Assembly: GCF_932526225.1 (NCBI RefSeq)
Contig: NC_064048.1
Coordinates: 273,340-337,339, forward strand
DNA length: 64,000 bases
Direction: 5' to 3'
Source: Nematostella vectensis
Lineage: Eukaryota; Cnidaria; Anthozoa; Actiniaria; Edwardsiidae
Below, one piece after another: positions 30,545-41,962 of this stretch. How positions within the stretch are numbered: the first letter of the stretch is position 1; every line of letters begins with the position of its first letter. Under the pieces are notes generated by a model. That model did no database searches. It was not told the origin of the DNA and saw nothing but the letters and a program-made list of their open reading frames with translations. The translations under genes were made by a program, and so were the position numbers.

Positions 30545-31693
30545 CAAGGCCCCGAGTTGTACTTACCCACGCAAGCCGTCTTCACGCCTGAGAGAAGTAC
30601 AAGAATTCGCCTAGTATTTGATGCATCCGCTAAAGGTCATCAAGGTATATCCCTAAATGATCATCTAAAAAGGTTCCGATTTACATAAACGACTGTATTT
30701 CTGTTCTGGCGATATTCGCAAGAAGTCTTGATTCACCCTCAAGATCAAGTTTTCTATCGCTTTCTCTGGAGAAAACAAGGAGAAATAGAGCCTACCGTGT
30801 ACCAATGGAAGCGCTTGAATTTTGTAGATAAGCCCGCTCCGGATTTTGCTATCAGCTGTGTAAACACACTAGCAAACATGGCAGATACTCACTTCCCAGA
30901 AGCAGTCAAAGACCTTAAAGAGCATTCTTATGCCGACGACAGTGGAGGATCCAAGTCTAGCTCAGAAGACGCCAATCGCGTGACAACTGAGATAAGCGCA
31001 ATTCTAGCAAAGGGGAAGTTCGAAATCAAGGCGTGGCACTCCAACCACAGCGACGTTTATCAAACTGAAGACGGTGCAACCACCTTTCATGGACACAACT
31101 GGGACAAAGCGGAAGATGAAATATCTTTCAAGAAAGAAGAAATTAAATTAGTGAACAAGACGTTCTCCAAACGCAAATGCCTTGCTTGCGTGGCACAGAT
31201 TTGGGATCCAGTCGGCCTTGTTACACCAGTTTCTATCGAGCTGACGATAGATCTTCAAGAACTCGGGAGTATGGGCTTCGCATGGGATGAGTTATTACCC
31301 AAAGAATTGCAAGAAAAATGGCTTCGACGTTTTGGACAGACTCACACTGTTCTGTCATGGATAAAAAATTATCATAGAAAATTCAAACCCTTTGTTTCTG
31401 CGCGTGTAGCGGAAATACAAGAGACGATACCAACCGAAAACTTCAGATACATTCCCTCAGAAAACAACCCAGCAGACACGCTAACAAGAGGCATTGCAGT
31501 CGACAAGCTACAAGAATGGACCAAAGGACCTTCGTTTTTATGCAGAGAAATCACAGAAAGATGTGAGGAAAATATCGAAAGGGTATACCCGTGTAGTCCC
31601 GAAGTTGAGGAGATGAAGCCTCAGACTGACGTCAGGAAAAAAGTTCACACAGTCGCAGGCGAGCCGACGAGCGAGTCTTCCAAAGGAACCTGA
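30545..31693 (+). pseudogene. BEL/Pao RT and RNase H
   Basis: RT begins at about 30545 (GPELYLPTQAVFTPE, RLVFDASAK) and shifts frame near 30680 and 30725. From 30728 the frame is open: HPQDQVFYRFLWR, TVYQWKRLNF, KPAPDFAISCVNTLA, HSYADDSGGSKSS with the catalytic pair in YADD. The late part, SWIKNYHRKFKPFVSARVAEI and RYIPSENNPADTLTRG, is RNase H. The middle between RT thumb and RNase H is shortened. Confidence 0.75.
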
Positions 31694-32062
31694 CCTAACT
31701 AAGAACGAGTTGCTGAATCACTTACTACAAGTATGTTCATCAGTCAGGAAAACAAGACGAGTTCTAGCCTGCGTCATCCGTTCCGTTCACAATGCAAGGT
31801 CCAAAGACAAGAGAACCGGAACGATAACGACGCAAGAATTACGAGATCAGAGACTCTCATTTACAAGTGGACCCAGGAAGATCTAAATGAAGAAAACATC
31901 GATAAAAAAATGATGGCAGAAAAAGATGACAATGGAATCTTGCGCGCACACGGTCGACTTGAAGAATGCTACCTGCAGATATGAGAAATCCTATAATCCT
32001 GCCGCGAAACCACGCGCTTGTGAAACGACTCTTAGCCCACACCCACCAGACCTACGGACACT

Positions 32063-32983
32063 GTGGATAGAAGAGCCTTATACATGAAGCGAGAGGCAAG
32101 TGTTGGAAAAACCTTGAAGGAAGCTCAAATAATAATATTTACATGTATGACGTCACGTGCTGTTCACTTAGAGGTCTGTACGGATAAAAGTGCTGACGCG
32201 TTTATAATGGCCTTCCGAAGATTCGCAAGCTTAAGAGGACACCCGTCATTATGCTGGTCAGATTGCGGAACAAACTTCACTGGGTCACAGACTTATCTAG
32301 CGGAAATAATGAAAGAGTGGGATGTGGAAAACGTGAAGCGTGTCCCAGGTGACAAATACTCGTGCCAGTTCAAGTAGGAATGGAATGCTCCACGAGCAAG
32401 CCATATGAATGGCGTCGTCGAGAGCCTTATTAAGTCCGTCCGCCAAGGCATTAACGCTACCTGCCTAAACCGACCATTTACAGAACAGCAGTGGCGAACA
32501 AGCATCGCAGAGTTAACGTATCTTATCAACAGTCGACCACTGTATCCCAGTTCAGACGACATTTGGGAGAGTCCGCCAATCACGACGACTGATATACTCA
32601 TAGGAAGTCACATCTCACCTCCTATCCCCGAGTACGAAGACAAAGTGAACCCAAGAGACTTGGCACGAAGCACACAGCAAAGAATCACAGAATTCTGGGC
32701 TGCCTGGCAGAAGTACTTTTCCCCCAATTTATTGCAGAGAAATAAATGGTTCCGTACAAGAGAAAACCTGCGAGTAGGAGACCTTGTATTAGAAGTCGAA
32801 AGAACACCAAGAAGTGAGTGGAAAATGGCCCTTGTAACGAAAGTCTTCCCTGGCCATGATGGGTTAGTGCGCAAGGCAAAGATCAAGACAGGAGAGGGAA
32901 TCTACGAGAGACCTATCCACAAAATCTCGTGTCGTGGCAACGAAAGAAGAGCTCGAACATTAGACATTATTAATAGACATTAA
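32063..32983 (+). pseudogene. BEL/Pao integrase and C-terminal domain
   Basis: 32063-32377 carries the integrase core: IIIFTCMTSRAVHLEVCTD (first Asp) and WSDCGTNFTGS (second Asp). It stops at TAG 32375. The frame from 32405 gives MNGVVESLIKSVRQGI, which includes the catalytic Glu of the same core, then INSRPLYP and a DUF5641-like domain (PRDLARSTQQRITEFWAAWQ, LRVGDLVLEVE). The histidine-zinc N-terminal domain is only a trace near 32010-32060. Confidence 0.75.
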
Positions 32984-32997
32984 GGTATTACACAAAC

Positions 32998-33230
32998 CAA
33001 GTACACAGTCTAGATTATAGTGGAAAATAGTTGCTCCAAGTACATAGTCTAGATTATAGTGGAAAATAGTTGCTCGAAGTACATAGTCTAGATTATAGTG
33101 GAAAATAGTTGCTCGAAGTACATAGTCTAGATTATAGTGGAAAATAGTTGCTCCAAGTACATAGTCTAGATTATAGAGGAAAATAGTTGCTCGAAGTACA
33201 TAGTCTAGATTATAGAGGAAAATAGGTTTG
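32998..33230. repeat. 39-bp minisatellite, 6 copies
   Basis: Units begin AAGTACATAGTCTAGATTAT and continue to AAAATAGTTGCTC. Starts are spaced exactly 39 bp (33001, 33040, 33079, 33118, 33157, 33196). 39 is a multiple of three, so the minus strand stays open by chance. Confidence 0.95.
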
Positions 33231-33579
33231 CAGAATACAACATTCTCGGTCCATGTCCTCATCATGTATTTTTTCTTTCAATTGACAAAGGAAGTTTAGT
33301 TTAGGGTTCCAAAATAAGAATTTTTAGCGCGATTCAAAAGCAGAATCACGCGCTCTTACAAACTAAGTATTATAATCGGAGTTGGAATCAAATTTTTAAA
33401 TTGTACCACTAAACTTTTTCGCCCCCAATTTCATTAACTAGCTAACTTAGAGTAAAGTAGTTTCCACTGTGACGCGTCGAATTCGGGTTGGGGTAGCGTT
33501 GTTCCCCCCCCCCCCTGACTCTACCCCCATTACTTTCCGCGACCACTGGTCCTCGGAGGACAAGAGAAAGCCCATAGAA

Positions 33580-33830
33580 TATGGTACTTCACACCGGGAC
33601 AAATGACTTGGAAAACATTTCCCCTCAAGCCTTCACAGATACACTTCTGAATCTAGCCACTCAAGTCAAACGAGATTCGCCAAACACAGCCATCACTTGG
33701 ATATGCGGTTATTAAGGCTTGCCAACAGGGGTAGTGCTGTTATAGTTTGGCACACTAGCCTCTACAAGGAAGGAGCTATGCGTCAACTCTCTGAGACTCT
33801 TCTTTCTACTGCAAGGTTAAAAAAAGACCA
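33580..33830 (+). pseudogene. retroelement scraps: SGNH-like ORF1 and Penelope-like RT
   Basis: At about 33582-33700 a frame reads VLHTGTNDLENISPQAF, in which GTND is a block of SGNH/GDSL esterase folds found in CR1-type ORF1. At about 33720-33830 another frame reads ANRGSAVIVW and LYKEGAMRQLSET, like the start of a Penelope-type RT. Both are short and without ends. Confidence 0.4.
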
Positions 33831-35355
33831 CGCCTATTTTTGTTCAGACCAAGGATTCCAACACTCCTAAGATCTTAACAATCTCTTTCTGTTTAAAAAC
33901 TCTATTGTCGCATTTCCACTTTGTTGTTTCGCGCGCACAGTCCGGTTATAGTCTCTTTTGCTCCAAAGAAGGGCTAGCATTCTAGGTCTCAATGAAACAA
34001 CTCTGCGTCCATAGAGGAGCAAAACATACCCTTAAACCTTGTGTTGATTTATTTCCTTGTGTCTTTTTGAACAAGACAATCTGCATTCATCAATAATTTA
34101 AAATCCATCTTTCTGAGGCACAGCAATGAAAACTGCTACTAAAGTGTCAACAGTGAAAAGATAACAATAAAAGTATATTAACCATGTCCCCATTGTTATT
34201 TCCATTGGCTCCTTGGTGTGTTATTGTTACATCATCATGACATTACTGTATCGTTAACCGTGGTAAGCGGTCATCAACCCTAGAACAGAGTTCTTACTGT
34301 AGTTCTGGTGCAAGGCCACCCATTTTGTTTTCAGTAAAAGTTGGAGAATTGAAACCAGTCTTTGCCCCCGTTAAGTAATGGTGTTGTGGCAGCAGTGGGA
34401 TTAGATTCACACTAATCCTAAGGAGAAGTGTAAGGGCTCTACAAAGGTCAAGACAACGTTTTAATCGGCGATTGATGCAGCCACGCCCGGTAGATCTCCG
34501 GTGAAGCAGCCTTATATCCTTAATAGATTACACACCCCCACCGAGTTCTATAACATTCCCATTTTTAACTTCATCTAGTATTAGTTAAGTTATCTTAGTT
34601 GTAGATTTTTGTTACTTTAGAAAGAATATATCCATTTTTTTTGGTACATTATTTAGCCTCCACCTACTAAACATCCCTTGCTACTCTGATTTATACTACT
34701 TCGATTTAAGATTCCAAAGGTGTGCCATAATATCACTACACTCAGTTTAATGGTGCTATTTGTACATTGTCACTGTGTGTGGAACCAGTGAAACTAGCCC
34801 ATAAACGAAAATCTAGCTGTTAAACCATCAACAGTGGGACATCTTGGTTACATGTCCCCCCAACCATTGAAGCCTTTAGCCATGCAACATTCTGTGTCAT
34901 TCTACTGATAGAACAAACAAAAACTAATATCATCGTAATATCATAATACATATATCTACGGTAGAATGCAGTTTATAATAATAAATGTTTAATAATTATA
35001 AACATAATAATTCTTTTAAAAATGTTAATAAACAATCATAATCATGGTAAGACAAAAAGAAATATTTTATATTTTCATTAATATCTTATCTAGAAAAACT
35101 AAATTACAGGATTTATCAAATTGACACATTACTAAGTAAAGTAATGTTTCACTGTACTATCCTTGTTATGAGCTCTGGACAATCAATTCTTTATGTAAAA
35201 AAATGTAAATAGAGTTTACAATATTCAACCTTTACAAGTCTTAGCAAACAAGAAACAAAGCTGTAGCTCAGAAAAGAGAAGACTTCAACTTTATACTTCA
35301 GTTGCATACAGTACCAGATGAAGCAAAAATCACAGTCTCAGACATGTTATTGATA
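33831..35355. other. noncoding stretch
   Basis: No gene or RNA recognised. AT-rich, particularly 34950-35110. Old transposon debris is likely but could not be named. Confidence 0.4.
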
Positions 35356-35707
35356 TGTTGTGGTTTCAAATGTGGCATGGTTTGAATTTTTTCAAACTGG
35401 TTTAAATTTTTCAAACTAGCTCATTTTTGGATACCTAGCATTCTAAAAGGGATTTTATTTTTAAAAAACAGGGGCTTGGATTTTTTTTGGGGGGGAGGGG
35501 TAACTAAAAGAACTAGATAAAAGATTATGCAAATATCCCCTTTTCTTCCCAACCCCACTTTCTTCCATCATTTCTATTTGCTTACCCCACACCACCCTAT
35601 CCATACCCCCCTCCTTATCCCTATCCCTACCCCCTCCCTAATTGCTATCCATACCCCCCCTACAACTTTATATTTATTTTATTTTATTTTTTTCTAAATA
35701 AACCTTA

Positions 35708-35777
35708 CCTTCACAAGGATTTGAACCACTGACCTTTAGATTGAAACTCCAATGCATCACCAACTGTGCTATCGAGG
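35708..35777 (-). pseudogene. tRNA-like relic, Glu-type anticodon arm
   Basis: The minus strand has a tRNA-like A box (TAGCACAGTTGGT), an anticodon arm TTGGA/GTTTCAA/TCTAA with TTC in the anticodon position, and a B box GGTTCAAATCC. The acceptor and T stems do not pair properly, so it is a tRNA pseudogene or the head of a SINE. An A-rich run (AAAATAAAATAAATA) follows on the same strand. Confidence 0.4.
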
Positions 35778-35885
35778 ATTTCGTTGGTGAAATTGTTTGC
35801 ATATCATTTTTTTGTCGGCAATGTATTATAATTTATGCACAAATGACATTAAAATTCGGCCGACTGTGTAAACAGCCAGGAATTC

Positions 35886-36197
35886 TTGAAGCAAATAGAT
35901 ACTATAAAACAGCAAGCAAGACTAAGAAATCTAGACTATCTTAAAGAAAAAGCAAAAGGCAACGAACGTAGAATAAGCAACCAAATGACAAAGACCGGAA
36001 TCGAAGCTATAAAAAGAAAGAAATGGACCCTAAATGCCAAAAACGAAGTAGTTTCAAGTGGAGGAAAGCCAGTTCTATGTGAAAGCCAACTACATCAAAA
36101 TCTGTCATTTGCACGTACCAAAGAGTGGCTCACAGAGGACGACAAAAAACTGAAAAATGGATCCAAGATAACTTTGCAGAAGTCACACAGAAAGTGA
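35886..36197 (+). pseudogene. integrase gene, N-terminal fragment
   Basis: 103 residues, basic: SQLHQNLSFARTKEWLTED. Shifting frame near 36130 gives HRGRQKTEKWIQDNF and KVINVFVQLCKYY, which reads toward the integrase core at 36217. This is probably the N-terminal part of the Ginger-like transposase, broken by two frameshifts. Confidence 0.4.
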
Positions 36198-36216
36198 TCA
36201 ATGTGTTCGTACAGTT

Positions 36217-37416
36217 GTGCAAATACTATATACAAATACTGTATATCACGCCGAACAAAAACCCATAACAAGTCATGTTAAAGAGGTTACTAAACCATTT
36301 CAAGCGCCAGCATTTCTCTCTTTAATCGAGTTAGATCTAATGGATTTCCGTAACACGCCGTGCAAATGCAGTAAGCGCCATCAATGGGTGCTAAACATTA
36401 TCGATCACCATTCAAAGTACATAACTTGTTGGCCATTGAAGGAAAAGAATGCAGTTGAAGTCTTACAAGGTCTTAAAAACTACTGCTACTCATTTGGTTT
36501 TCCAAAGAAAATAGTTTGTGACAACGGTACTGAGTTTTCGAATGCCATGCTGAATTCCTTCTGTGAAGAAAACAACATAGAAATTTGCCATGGATCTCCA
36601 AGGACACCAACTACTCAAGGCCTTGTAGAAAGAAGCAACCGCACATGGAAGGAGGACATGCGAGCAATACTAATCTCAAAGCAATAAAGTGTTGGTGAAT
36701 GGTGCAAAGCAACAATGGAAGCCTCATATACTATGAACATAACGTATCATAGAGCTATTAAATGTTCACCGTACGAAGCTGTCTTTGGGTTTAAAGCCCA
36801 CCGTGAGGTCAACAGAATTGAACAAGATGGACAAGAGGTTCAAGAAGAACAACTAGAAGACAACCCAACAGTATGACTTGAACAAGAAGAACAACTAGAA
36901 GACAACCCAACAGTATGACTTGAACAAGAAGAACAACTAGAAGACAACCCAACAGTACCACTTGAACAAGAAGAACAACTCAAAGACAACCCAACAGTAC
37001 CACTTGAACAGGAAAAACAACTAGAAGACAACCCAACAGTACCACTTGAAGAACACATTGACAATGAGGGAAGGAAATGTAAGCGTCAAAAAATCTGTGA
37101 ATCACAGAAAACATATAATGAAAAAATGAAAAAACAAACACAGAAAGCAAAGATATTCAAATTTAATGTATATGACATTGTTGCTATTCAAATACATAAG
37201 TCTGACAAAGTCAGTAAATTACATCCTAATATGCTCATTGGCAAAATTACAGAGATTGATTCCACAAGTAATTATGTAAAAGTGGTAACACAGTTTGGTA
37301 TCATTAAAGGGCTTATTGCCCCAACCAGACTAAATGCTTGTACTGCAACAAATGTTGCATTTGATTATGATCACGAGGTATCGTTCACATATGCATGTAA
37401 ACAATGTCAATCATAA
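36217..37416 (+). pseudogene. Ginger/KRBA2-like integrase (DDE)
   Basis: One frame runs from 36217 to 37416 with three stops: TAA 36685-36687, and TGA in the first two units of a coding repeat (about 36876 and 36918) where other units have CCA. Core: LIELDLMDFR (first Asp), IVCDNGTEFSNAM (second Asp), GLVERSNRTWKED (Glu). Then YHRAIKCSPYEAVFGF, the usual integrase follow-up. The repeat region and a C-terminal domain (VYDIVAIQIHKSDKVSKLHPN) resemble KRBA2-type integrase proteins of cnidarian genomes. It would cut and join transposon ends. Confidence 0.7.
36838..37050 (+). repeat. 42-bp in-frame repeat, 5 copies
   Basis: Each unit encodes LEQEEQLEDNPTVP, 14 residues, acidic. Two of the five units carry TGA in place of the final Pro codon. 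Similarity between units is high. Confidence 0.9.
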
Positions 37417-37490
37417 CTGTCAATAAACTGCCTTCTGGTTAAAACACTCATCACTTTTTTAACCAACTACCTAACAATATACTGTAGTTA

Positions 37491-37646
37491 GAATATAAAG
37501 ACGTTCCCAACCTTGTCCCTAGACCTGACCCCAAGGTACTATGAATATAAAGCCGTACCCAAACTTCTCCCTAAACCTAACGCCAAGGTACTATGAATAT
37601 AAAGCCGTACCCAACCTTGTCCCAAAACCCAACCCTAAGGTACTAT
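37491..37646. repeat. 52-bp tandem repeat, 3 copies
   Basis: Units start GAATATAAAG at 37491, 37543 and 37595 and end AAGGTACTAT. They lie within the 3' part of the Ginger-like element. Confidence 0.9.
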
Positions 37647-37736
37647 GAATTTTTCAAACTTAAGTATGAAATTTTTCAAACCAGTTTGAAAAATTCAAAC
37701 CAGTTTTAACAATTTTAAACCAACATAGAGATAGAG

Positions 37737-37765
37737 ATCTAGATAGATAGATAGATAGATAGATA
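37737..37765. repeat. (GATA)n microsatellite
   Basis: About seven GATA units just outside the Ginger-like right end, followed by TTATTA-type low-complexity sequence to 37835. Confidence 0.9.
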
Positions 37766-39013
37766 CATTTCCTCACAGAACTTGTGTGAATTATTATTAT
37801 CATCATTATTATTACTATTATATTATTATATCAGTGTTTCACCATAAATTATAAATTGCACAGTAATTTTCCTTGTGTAGAATATTCTTTACAGAATATT
37901 GCAATTTTTCTCAATTTATCAAAGTGCAGGATAATTGGAAGTGATGCTTGAACATTACATTTTCAACTTTTCGTCCTATAATAGTGTGTAACAGCAGTTC
38001 AACCACTGTTTGACAATAATTGTGCATAATTAATTAAGGAATAGCATTATTATAAAAGAACAAGTACTACAAAAAAATAGAAATTGTTAACAAACATGTC
38101 AGGAAGGAAATAATTATGAGGATTGGAAAACGTGATTTTTGAAGCTGGAAACAGGCAGTGGTCATAATAAATGGAATACATATAGAACACTGGCCATTTT
38201 ATGAAAAAAATTACCCAAAACTACAATCCTTGAGGAATTTATGATTGTACCTGTAAAGCAGCTGATGTTTTGGAGATGATCTCTATGCAGGTTGATGCGA
38301 TGCTCTTGCTGTGTGAGTGTTGTTGGACAGGCAGCGGAGGAAGGTGACAGGTGGAGGTGTGCCATGATGCAGTCTCTCAATCTGCAAAGAGTGTAAAATA
38401 GAGGCACCCCCATGTGAAATCTGTAAGTGTGCTGGGCATCATGGGTTTTAAATGTGATAACAGCCTAAAAGAACACGCCAAGAAGAAGGGGTTTTCTGTT
38501 GCACTGTTACAGCTTGCACTTATTTAAAGACAAACAAAATTACCTCTGTGATCCAAAATTGCAGCCATGTCTGTTGAATTAAAAAACAACGCCATTCACA
38601 TTAAATTTTTAAACTACAAACTACACAGGCTTGTGGAAAAGTTACGACGCTACTTTACTAAGGAAAGTCGAGCTTTCATTCCCAAACAAATTCGGGCTTT
38701 TCATTTTAAGACACCCACCTTTGACTGTTTAGCGTTTCATCGAATCAGCATATTCCAATGACTGGGTTTAATCAAAATCATGTTTCTTGAACATGGTCGG
38801 TTGACTTTGTCATTCATGTACGCTGAAAAAGAATCCAGTTTAAATTGACTCATATCTCCTCCGCCAGCCGATAAAGGTGAAAAAGCAGAGTGTTTGAAGA
38901 AACGAGAACTGAACTCGTTCGACCCCAGTGAATTATGGGTAGACCAAGACCCCCTCGGGCACAGGAATCTGGTCCGGTCGGCTTAGCGCACAAAAAGAGC
39001 TCAATCTATACAC
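37766..39013. other. noncoding stretch
   Basis: No gene recognised. A 64-codon frame at 38567-38761 (MSVELKNNAIHIKFLNYK) has no family resemblance. Confidence 0.35.
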
Positions 39014-39094
39014 AGCGGACAATAACACCAAACTGGGTATAAATATAGCCTAGCGGATGGTAACCAATGTTGAGACCGGTGCCCACCGGTACCA
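39014..39094 (-). other. 81-bp coding-like block, copy 1
   Basis: On the minus strand it encodes VPVGTGLNIGYHPLGYIYTQ and a few more residues before a stop. It is the inverted counterpart of 41671-41751, without gaps. It lies at the end of a 67-codon open frame (39209 to 39006). No family was recognised. It contains a 16-bp palindrome, ACCGGTGCCCACCGGT. Confidence 0.5.
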
Positions 39095-40883
39095 TTACCG
39101 GATCCATAGATAAAAAAGCAATTCTTTTTTTAAAGATCTGGTGGTGCGGGTATCCTGTGGTAAGATTTTCATACATTTTCATGAGGCAAAAAAAGATAAA
39201 AATGCACATATTTGAAAACGATTTCTATCTTTTAAGCTGTACTCTATCGAATTCCTATTTAAAAAAACGTATAAATAGCTATAAAAAGCTACATTTGAAG
39301 AAGGAAAACCTACTATAACCCAGGCTCCGCGCGGTTTTCTTACACCCCACTTGCCAACGATACAGACATGACTGATCTTCGTCCATCAAATAAGCACAAT
39401 GGGTGATGCACATGAATTTCACCAGAAATTTACTTTCATTGAGCTGTCTAAGCATTATATTAAGGCTTACAGAGCTTTGGTTCAGAAAAAAATCTGCTAC
39501 CGATAAGGGAGAATTCTCATAGCCTGTTGTGTGTTGATAAAATATACCATGAAAACTCGGATCATTTGTTTATCTTTCCATTACGGCCCTATGTTATTTT
39601 CAAAATCAAATTATCACAACTGTTTCCGAGGCGAGAGCCCACTCTACCCCATGCTAGTTACGACCCAAAGCGGCATGTGTATGAACGGCAGTCGTTTACG
39701 GATATGGCGCTCAAAACCTTCTGATCGCTTATGAGTTACATAGAATAATTCTGGATTACGTCAGGTTTGGGGCTAACGTATCCTCTCCTTAGGTTTACGC
39801 TGGTACAATCGACACTAAAGTTTTTGTACACTTGTTTATAGCACCGTCGTTTCTTCGGCACCTCGAAGAAAACGTCCATAAGAAAAGCCTGCGCACAAGC
39901 TAGCGTACGCGCATCATTCTGAAAAGTCTCTTTCAGTTTATTTCAGAATGACTTTTTTTCAATAACGGTCCGCCGATCACTGATCCTGCGTCTTGGGAAA
40001 AGCCTCTAAAACTCTGTCCTTTAAATCGGTTAAAGGATTTCTCATATTCCCGAAATCTCTCATGCGCATTGTGGAGCTTGGACATCACAAAAATGGTACG
40101 TACCATTTCCAACAGCTTCCACTTATATTTTCTGATAATATATTATATTCTATAAGCCTGACAAAAGCTTTACACTTTTTTATCATCCTCTCTCGCTTCT
40201 TGGAGACCTTTTCTTTTCTTATGCTTCACGGCTTTTTCCATCCCTGAGGTCATCATTAAAACATCTTTAGGATAATAAACATTGTCCTCTATTGCTGCGG
40301 CGATTCGTTGGAGGTTGGTTGCTATCCTGTTAATAGCATGCGATGCGTTCAACCTCATCACTCGATACAGTCTCATCACCCGACACATACCCGATAATTG
40401 CGATTAATCGCAGATTTAGAAGAAATCAACACCCCACCTCTGCGCGTGAGCATTTTTACTCACCCTACCCCCGAGCTTTGACATTTACATCTTGTTGTTT
40501 GCCGCTATTTTGTGACATGAAACCGAAAAAAACCTTTTTGCAAAAATACCATTGAAAATGTCATTCTAGCAACAAGGATACGGGCAGTTGCAGTTTATTA
40601 AGGGGATGTAGTACTTCGAGGGTTGCAAGATTTCCAAAGCGAGACTTCAAAATCAAGAGCGGAAAACCTCGTGCTTTAATCGCCGTTTTTGCTCTAACTT
40701 GCTGCTTCTTCGTGGTTTCTCAACATACACTATCTTCCTAATGGTCAAACGAAATCTGTAAGTTAGTCATTAGATATTATATTGATTTTTGTGAATATTC
40801 CGGTGAATTGAGAAGGAACCAAGAAAAATACTTCACTTACATTTCATTAGACTATCCTTGTAGCGAGGGAATGCATTTTTGTG
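39095..40883. other. noncoding stretch
   Basis: Nothing firmly recognised. A hairpin TTCTTCG with CGAAGAA occurs near 39850-39871. The sequence GATGCG/TCATCAC near 40340-40385 is locally repetitive. Confidence 0.35.
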
Positions 40884-41130
40884 ATGATCAAAGCAAGCAA
40901 GCTGAAGTATCTGAGCTTTTTTAAAAGTGAGAAAATAAAGAGGGAGATATTACTGTACTTTTTGATGTTAATATTATTATATGTTATATTGTTATTATAC
41001 AAGCTGGAGTCGGGATTTGAATCAAACGCAGTATCACAGCCATTTTATCGCTCGTCGTTTTTTTCTTTCTCACTTGACTTCGCGGCTCAGACAAACAAAA
41101 CAGTCAAACTATTCAGGGATTTAGCTTTCT
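40884..41130 (+). CDS. possible first exon of a type II membrane protein
   Basis: From the ATG at 40884 the frame reads a short basic N terminus (MIKASKLKYLSFFKSEKIKR), then a strongly hydrophobic segment ILLYFLMLILLYVILLLY (about residues 22-40), then a luminal-looking stretch with an NKT glycosylation site. A good splice donor, TTTCT/GTGAGTA, lies at 41131. The pattern is that of the anchor exon of Golgi glycosyl- or sulfotransferases, but no catalytic exon was found within the window. It could also be chance. Confidence 0.35.
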
Positions 41131-41670
41131 GTGAGTATATTTGCCAATCTTGGTAACTAAAGTTAGACTTGTTTTCTTCTTCCGAGTTATTTCACATGAT
41201 CTCTTTTCATTCCTATCGAGTTGGCAAAACAACAACACGCAACCCGCGGGGGAGTAGGACAAAATAAAAGGAGCAAATCCTCACGCAAAGTGGTGCGGAA
41301 TCGACATGGCGCGCGGGTAATACCAAAGTCCCTCTCTTATCTTATGCTCTGTTGGAGGTACCTTAAGGTTAAGGTACCTAAAGCGTATACTTTGCCAATA
41401 TAAGCCGCCATCTTGGATAACATTGAGGGGGACTGGGACTGGGGACTGGCCTTGAAATTTTTTTCTCTTAGATTTAGCGTTTTAATGCAGCCGACGACAG
41501 TTTTATCTTAAAATATTAACAAATAGCGTTATAGTTCCCCTACTAGAATAAAACAATCAGATATTTCGCCTTAGTTTTGGAAATACAAGTTATTTTACAT
41601 TTCACCACAGGAAGCCCGTGATGGACGCTTTTTTCTAATTGTTATTCCGTTATTACACGAAATCGTCAAG
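41131..41670. other. noncoding stretch
   Basis: No gene recognised. GGTACCTTAAGGTTAAGGTACC near 41357-41378 is a near-perfect palindrome. Confidence 0.35.
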
Positions 41671-41751
41671 TGGTACCGGTGGGCACCGGTCTCAATATTA
41701 ATAAGCATCCTCTTGGCTATCTTTATGCCAAGTTTGGTGCTTTTGTCCGCT
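41671..41751 (+). other. 81-bp coding-like block, copy 2
   Basis: Encodes VPVGTGLNINKHPLGYLYAK and a few more residues before TAA. It is the inverted counterpart of 39014-39094. About half of the base differences between copies are synonymous or conservative, which suggests both were once coding. Confidence 0.5.
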
Positions 41752-41962
41752 AAGTTGAAACACTAAGCGGGAACTTAACTGCTGTTTAAGTAATCGCAGG
41801 CGCTATTTACTGGGATACCTGTGGTAGCCCAGTCATTAAAATGTAACGGTTTTTTCTGTCGTCCCGAGTTGCGCAACATCGTAACCAAGTGTCTTTGCGC
41901 ACTTCCTAATCTCACAAGCTTTGATTGCTTTCATCTTGAAAATTGAAATCCCACATAAGAAC

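Larger units (their letters stand above)
29603..32990 (+). mobile_element. BEL/Pao retrotransposon, degraded
   Basis: Domains in BEL/Pao order: coiled gag region (29603-30430), zinc-knuckle remnant (CRSRHLLFGCP about 30450), RT (30545-31250), RNase H (about 31340-31510), integrase (32063-32560) and the DUF5641-type C-terminal domain (32640-32980). The frame changes many times and the RT-RNase H junction is deleted (from KEWLRRFGQ-like to HTVLSWI near 31335). No LTR pair was identified. A 39-bp minisatellite follows directly. Confidence 0.75.
35356..37725 (+). mobile_element. Ginger-like DNA transposon (integrase type)
   Basis: The left end starts TGTTGTGGTTTCAAAT and the right end finishes CAACA. 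The ends are inverted repeats of about 60 bp with indels, best conserved in the block GGTTTGAATTTTT followed by CAAACTGGTTT. TGTNR and YNACA termini are described for Ginger elements, whose transposase derives from a Gypsy-type integrase; such an integrase lies inside. A 4-bp target duplication is expected, but the flanks (GATA, TAGA) do not match. Inside are a C-rich tract (35560-35665), a tRNA-like relic and two tandem repeats. Confidence 0.6.

Noticed and set aside
32960-33265. 101-codon minus frame
   Set aside because: Product of the 39-bp minisatellite, whose length is a multiple of three.
35708-35777. Functional tRNA-Glu
   Set aside because: A and B boxes are present but acceptor and T stems do not pair.
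36840-37064. 74-codon minus frame of Cys and Ser
   Set aside because: Antisense of the acidic repeat in the integrase.
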